A stretch of DNA of 9,052 nucleotides from Enterovirga sp. (GTDB lineage: Bacteria; Pseudomonadota; Alphaproteobacteria; Rhizobiales; Beijerinckiaceae): the NCBI GenBank assembly GCA_028290385.1, contig JAQGJZ010000281.1:1-9052 (forward strand), in the 5' to 3' direction. The notes under the pieces are model-generated. The model worked only from the letters and a program-made list of their open reading frames with translations. It was not told the origin of the DNA and did not search any database. Shown here piece by piece: positions 5,874-9,052 of this stretch (the first letter of the stretch is position 1; every line of letters begins with the position of its first letter). Made by a program: the position numbers and the translations under genes.

Positions 5874-6311
5874 ATGGTGAGCGCGTCAGCAAGGCAGAGC
5901 GGTTCCGTGCCCAAACAGATCGTCACCTCGAAATCCGCCCCGACCACCGGCTTCACCGAGGCCACGAAGCCGCCGCCGATCGTGCAAGCGATCCGGTTCG
6001 GCAACATGCTGTTCGTGTCCGGCCAGGGCCCGCTCGACCCCGAAACAAAGACGGTCGTCCCGGGCGGCATCGAGGAACAGACCCGGCGCACGCTGCAGAA
6101 CCTTCAGAGCGTGCTCGAAGCCGCCGGTGCCACCTTCGCCAATGTCGTCAACATGCGGGTGATCCTGCGCGACACGGCCGATTTCCCGAAGTTCAACGAG
6201 GTGTTTCGCGACGTGCTCGACGGCGAGAAGGTCACGCGCACCTGCGTCGGCGGCACGCCGCACCGCACGGGCGTGAATGTCGAGATCGATTGCGTCGCGA
6301 TGTTCGATTGA
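5874..6311 (+). CDS. RidA/YjgF-family protein, predicted aminomuconate-type deaminase
   Basis: The product is 145 residues from the ATG at 5874, or 134 from the in-frame GTG at 5907. The shorter form starts at MPKQIVTSKSAP and resembles family N-termini better, but neither start has a good ribosome binding site. The Rid fold is clear: FVSGQGPLDPET, EEQTRRTLQNLQSVLEAAG, VVNMRVILRD and the C-terminal VNVEIDCVA strand. The catalytic Arg105 and Glu120 of E. coli RidA correspond to R111 and E126 (short-form numbering) with the same 15-residue spacing. The usual Gly-x-Tyr-Ser motif is missing; the Tyr17 position appears to be Ile25. Rid proteins hydrolyse imine/enamine groups, and this family includes 2-aminomuconate deaminases (AmnD, NbaF) of aminophenol pathways. 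Beside a ring-cleavage dioxygenase and a semialdehyde dehydrogenase, deamination of the aminomuconate intermediate is the likely job. Confidence 0.85.
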   Translation: MVSASARQSGSVPKQIVTSKSAPTTGFTEATKPPPIVQAIRFGNMLFVSGQGPLDPETKTVVPGGIEEQTRRTLQNLQSVLEAAGATFANVVNMRVILRDTADFPKFNEVFRDVLDGEKVTRTCVGGTPHRTGVNVEIDCVAMFD

Positions 6312-6320
6312 CGGCCAGGT

Positions 6321-6339
6321 GGGCGGCTCGCGGCCGCCC
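6321..6339. terminator. Short hairpin between convergent RidA and aldolase genes
   Basis: GGGCGGC (6321-6327) and GCCGCCC (6333-6339) form a 7-bp G/C stem with a 5-base loop inside the 36-bp gap between convergent stop codons (6311 and 6348). There is no T-tract. Its position supports a transcript-end role, but such stems also arise by chance in GC-rich DNA. Confidence 0.35.
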
Positions 6340-6347
6340 TCCCCCGC

Positions 6348-7112
6348 TCACCCCTTGAACGCCTTCGCGAGCGCGTCGGCGCCCTTGGTCATGACGCCGA
6401 GATCCGAGCCGACGGCCACGAAGGTGTAGCCCCAGTCGATGTAGCGGCGCGCTTCCGCCTCGTTCGGCGTCAGGATGCCGGCCGGCTTGCCCAGCGCCTT
6501 CAGGCGATCGACCGCGCTCTTGATCGCCGCCTGCACCTCGGGATGGCCGGGGTTGCCGATATGCCCGAGCGAGGCGGAAAGGTCGGCCGGGCCGATGAAC
6601 ACGCCGTCGATCCCCGGCACGCCGGCGATCGCCTCGATCTCGGCCAGCGCTTCGCCCGTCTCGACCTGCACCAGCAGGCAGAGTTCGTCCGCGGCACTCT
6701 TCAGGTAGCCAGTCACGCGGCCGAACTTCGCGGCGCGGCCGCTCGCCGTGATGCCGCGGATGCCCTCCGGCGGGTAGCGCGTCGCGGCCACCGCCGCCCT
6801 CGCCTCCTCGGCGTTCTGCACAAACGGGATGAGCAGCGCCTGCGCGCCGGCATCGAGGTGGCGCTTGATCAGCACCGGATCGTTCCAGGCCGGGCGCACG
6901 ATCGGGGTCGCGGTGCCGGTCGCCAGCGCCTGCATCTGCGAGATCAGGCCCGGCAGCTCGTTCGGCGAATGCTCCGTGTCGAGCAAAATCCAATCGAACC
7001 CGGAATCGCCGATGATCTCGGCGACGATGTTGCTGCACAGGCTGCTCCACAGCCCGATCTGCAGCTCGCCGCGGGCGATCGCCGCCTTGAAGCGGTTCGG
7101 CTTGAGGTCCAA
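6348..7112 (-). CDS. hpaI: HpcH/HpaI-family class II aldolase (4-hydroxy-2-oxoacid aldolase)
   Basis: The 254-residue protein matches E. coli HpaI (4-hydroxy-2-oxoheptanedioate aldolase) from end to end. Metal ligands E151 and D177 correspond to Glu149 and Asp175, in VQVETGEA and FIGPADLSA. Catalytic H48 and R73 match His45 and Arg70, in LDTEHSPN and IVRPAWND. The enzyme splits 4-hydroxy-2-oxoacids to pyruvate plus an aldehyde. HpaI enzymes accept several chain lengths, so 4-hydroxy-2-oxovalerate (giving acetaldehyde) or a dicarboxylic substrate are both possible here. The start is TTG at 7112, with a GGGGGAGAAGG stretch just upstream; no earlier or nearby ATG fits. It begins 14 bp after the hydratase stop and ends the leftward lower-pathway operon. 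The gene symbol is by similarity and does not fix the substrate. Confidence 0.9.
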   Translation of the reverse strand: MDLKPNRFKAAIARGELQIGLWSSLCSNIVAEIIGDSGFDWILLDTEHSPNELPGLISQMQALATGTATPIVRPAWNDPVLIKRHLDAGAQALLIPFVQNAEEARAAVAATRYPPEGIRGITASGRAAKFGRVTGYLKSAADELCLLVQVETGEALAEIEAIAGVPGIDGVFIGPADLSASLGHIGNPGHPEVQAAIKSAVDRLKALGKPAGILTPNEAEARRYIDWGYTFVAVGSDLGVMTKGADALAKAFKG

Positions 7113-7126
7113 GCGCCTTCTCCCCC

Positions 7127-7909
7127 TTAGACGAACTGCACGGCAACGCCGCCCAGCGGCCCGAAATCGGCGTGCAGCGTATCGCCCTTATCCGCCCAGA
7201 CCGGCCGCGTGAAGGAGCCGGACAGCATGATGTGGCCGGGCTCGAGCACCGTGCCGAACGGCGCGACCTTGTTGGCGAGCCAGGCGATGCCGAGCGCCGG
7301 ATTGCCGAGGACGCCGGCCGCAAGCCCGGTCTCCTCGATCTCCGAGTTCCGGTAGAAGATCGCCCCGACCCAGCGCAGGTCGATATCCATCGGCTTCACC
7401 GGGCGGCCGCCGAGCACGATCCCGGCCGCCGCGCCGTTGTCGGCCACCGTGTCGAAGATCTTGCGCGGATTCTGCACGCGCGCATCGATGATCTCGATCG
7501 CCGGCACGACGTATTCGGTCGCGCGCAGCACATCGAGCAGGCCGACATTCGGCCCCTTCAGGGGCTTGCCGAGCACGAAGGCGAGCTCCGGCTCGACGCG
7601 CGGCACGCAGTAATCGGCGTGGCGCACCTTGGCGCCGTCCGCGATCATCATGTCGTCGAGCAGGTGGCCGTAATCCGGCTCGTCGATCTGGGACGATTGC
7701 TGCATCGCCTTGGAGGTCAGGCCGATCTTGTGGCCGATGAGCTTTCGTCCGCCCTCGATCTTGCGCCGCGTCACCTCGCTCTGGATCCAGTACGAATCCT
7801 CGATTGCGATATGCGGGAAGGTCTTCGAGAGCTGCACGACGGGCGTGCGGGTGCGCTCGGCTTCGAGCAGCTGCTCAACCGCCTGGACGCGTTCGGCTTC
7901 GGACAACAT
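7127..7909 (-). CDS. 2-oxo-dienoate hydratase, HpaH/HpcG type (fumarylacetoacetase-like hydratase/decarboxylase family)
   Basis: The 260-residue protein starts at an ATG at 7909, preceded by GGGGGAAAG. It closely follows E. coli HpcG/HpaH (2-oxohept-4-ene-1,7-dioate hydratase, 267 aa): [48 protein letters not shown] and LSGSFTRPV are shared. The metal-binding acids E106, E108 and E139 fall at the same residue numbers as in HpcG, and K61 lies in the usual lysine motif. It lacks a stretch of about 7 residues present in HpcG after IDAR. The same superfamily contains 2-hydroxypenta-2,4-dienoate hydratases (DmpE/XylJ) and 4-oxalocrotonate decarboxylases (DmpH/XylI), so the step served is uncertain. 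Only one such gene is visible, although the classical route needs both. It starts 22 bp downstream of the dehydrogenase stop and 14 bp upstream of the aldolase, in an operon. Confidence 0.85.
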   Translation of the reverse strand: MLSEAERVQAVEQLLEAERTRTPVVQLSKTFPHIAIEDSYWIQSEVTRRKIEGGRKLIGHKIGLTSKAMQQSSQIDEPDYGHLLDDMMIADGAKVRHADYCVPRVEPELAFVLGKPLKGPNVGLLDVLRATEYVVPAIEIIDARVQNPRKIFDTVADNGAAAGIVLGGRPVKPMDIDLRWVGAIFYRNSEIEETGLAAGVLGNPALGIAWLANKVAPFGTVLEPGHIMLSGSFTRPVWADKGDTLHADFGPLGGVAVQFV

Positions 7910-7931
7910 GGACGCTTTCCCCCGGACCCTG

Positions 7932-9052
7932 TCAGAGCTTGACGCAGACGTTGCGGAGCTCGGTGTAGAATTCCATCGAATGGACGCCGCCCTCGCGGCC
8001 GATGCCCGACTGCTTGGAGCCGCCGAACGGCGTGCGCAGGTCGCGCAGGAACCAGGAATTGACCCAGCAGATCCCGACCTCGATCTGCGCCGCGACCCGG
8101 TGGGCGCGCGCGAGGTTCTGCGTCCAGACCGCCGTGGACAACCCGTAGGGGCTGTCGTTCGCGGCCTCGATCGCGGCCGCCTCGTCATCGAACGGCATGA
8201 CGTGGCAGCAGGGGCCGAAAATCTCCTCGCGGAGCACGGCGGAGGTTTCCGGCAGCCCGGTCCAGATCGTCGGCTGGACATAGAAGCCGCCCGCCAGCTC
8301 GCCGGGCAGGTCGGGAACGCCGCCGCCCGTGACGACGGTCGCGCCCTCCGCCCTGGCCCGCTCGTAATAGGACAGGACCTTGCGGCGGTGCTCGTCCGAG
8401 ATCAGCGGCCCCAGCGTGCCGGCCTTGTCCATGGGGGCGCGGATGCGCAGGTTCTCGGCCGCCGCCTTCAGGCGGGACACGAACTCGTCGAAGATCGGCC
8501 GCTCGACATAGACGCGCTCCGTTCCGAGGCAGACCTGGCCGCAATTGGCGAAGGCCGAGCGCGTCGTGCCTTCGATCGCAGCGTCCAGGTCGCAATCGGC
8601 GAAGACGATGGCGGCGTTCTTGCCGCCGAGCTCGAAGGAGACGGGCCTGACGCCCTCGGCGGCGGCCTTCATGATGGCCGTGCCGGTGCGCGTCTCGCCC
8701 GTGAACGTGATGCCGTTCACGCCCGGGTGGCGGGTCAGATACTCGCCCGCGCTGTCCGGGCCAAAACCGTGCACGACGTTGTACACCCCCGGCGGCACGC
8801 CCGCCTCGTTCATCACCTCGCCGAGCAGCGTCGCGGTGGCCGGCGTTTCCTCCGACGGCTTGACGACCACCGTGTTGCCGCAAGCCAGCGCGGGGCCGAC
8901 CTTCCAGGTCATCAGCAGCAGGGGCAGGTTCCAGGGGCACACCACGGCGACCACGCCGACCGGCGAGCGCAAGGCGTAGCTCAGCGCGGTGCCGCCATCG
9001 GGCGTGCTCATCTCGAAGCTTTCGGTCGGCACGTTCTTGACGATGTCGGCGA
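7932..9052 (-). CDS. 2-hydroxymuconate/2-aminomuconate 6-semialdehyde dehydrogenase (N-terminal end outside window)
   Basis: The frame is open to the right edge (visible reading ...ADIVKNVPTESF), giving about 373 residues. The usual length is 486-500, so roughly 110-125 N-terminal residues lie beyond the window; the GTG at 9032 is internal. It is an NAD-dependent aldehyde dehydrogenase: PWNLPLLLMTWK carries the oxyanion Asn, FTGETRTG is the cofactor loop, FELGGKNAAIV carries the general-base Glu, and FANCGQVCLGTERVYV carries the catalytic Cys. The segment FLRDLRTPFGGSKQSG carries the Arg known in AMS dehydrogenase to bind the substrate carboxylate. It is very similar to XylG/DmpC (2-hydroxymuconic semialdehyde) and to AmnC/NbaE (2-aminomuconic semialdehyde). 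These cannot be told apart by eye, and known members can take both. It precedes the hydratase and aldolase and probably leads, or sits within, their operon. Confidence 0.92.
   Translation of the reverse strand, partial: ADIVKNVPTESFEMSTPDGGTALSYALRSPVGVVAVVCPWNLPLLLMTWKVGPALACGNTVVVKPSEETPATATLLGEVMNEAGVPPGVYNVVHGFGPDSAGEYLTRHPGVNGITFTGETRTGTAIMKAAAEGVRPVSFELGGKNAAIVFADCDLDAAIEGTTRSAFANCGQVCLGTERVYVERPIFDEFVSRLKAAAENLRIRAPMDKAGTLGPLISDEHRRKVLSYYERARAEGATVVTGGGVPDLPGELAGGFYVQPTIWTGLPETSAVLREEIFGPCCHVMPFDDEAAAIEAANDSPYGLSTAVWTQNLARAHRVAAQIEVGICWVNSWFLRDLRTPFGGSKQSGIGREGGVHSMEFYTELRNVCVKL

Noticed and set aside
7910..8281. N-terminal extension of the hydratase frame to 384 residues
   Set aside because: The added part overlaps the dehydrogenase gene in another frame and is Arg/Ser-rich; the ATG at 7909 has a good ribosome binding site and matches HpcG length.

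Overview
The window comes from a GC-rich bacterial chromosome. A LivK-type aromatic-acid binding protein, an FCD-type GntR regulator, strongly GC-ending codons and some TTG starts suggest a proteobacterium, most likely an alphaproteobacterium. The phylum is inferred; there is no rRNA or tRNA to anchor it. No mobile element, CRISPR array or RNA gene was seen. About 95% of the bases are coding.

The window holds ten genes, all or nearly all parts of one aromatic catabolic cluster, in five transcription units of alternating direction. (1) Leftward, 1-2912: an FCD GntR regulator, then a secreted branched-chain-type ABC substrate-binding protein, then, past a strong hairpin with a T-tract, a creatininase-family hydrolase cut by the window edge. 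(2) Rightward, 3063-3581: a 3-hydroxyanthranilate 3,4-dioxygenase-family ring-cleaving enzyme. (3) Leftward, 3652-5801: an ACMSD-type amidohydrolase (predicted decarboxylase) followed 20 bp later by a 4-hydroxybenzoate 3-monooxygenase (PobA). (4) Rightward, 5874-6311: a RidA-family predicted deaminase. (5) Leftward, 6348-9052: a 2-hydroxy/2-aminomuconate semialdehyde dehydrogenase (cut by the right edge), an HpaH/HpcG-type hydratase and an HpaI-type aldolase.

Together the genes spell out a modified meta-cleavage pathway for an ortho-aminophenol carboxylic acid: ring hydroxylation, extradiol cleavage, deamination, decarboxylation, semialdehyde oxidation, hydration and aldol cleavage to pyruvate plus an aldehyde. 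The default reading is 3-hydroxyanthranilate catabolism, as in the nba genes of 2-nitrobenzoate degraders. The presence of PobA in the decarboxylase operon, altered substrate-pocket positions in the dioxygenase and a non-canonical decarboxylase fit another route better: 4-aminobenzoate to 4-amino-3-hydroxybenzoate, 2,3-cleavage, deamination and decarboxylation to 2-hydroxymuconic semialdehyde. That route is an inference and the main point of interest.

Three intergenic regions (2020-2093, 2913-3062, 5802-5873) carry AT-rich palindromes built on CGAAATTT/ATTTCGAAAT, which stand out in this GC-rich DNA. They are good candidates for a shared operator, perhaps of the local GntR protein, linking transport, ring cleavage and deamination into one regulon.
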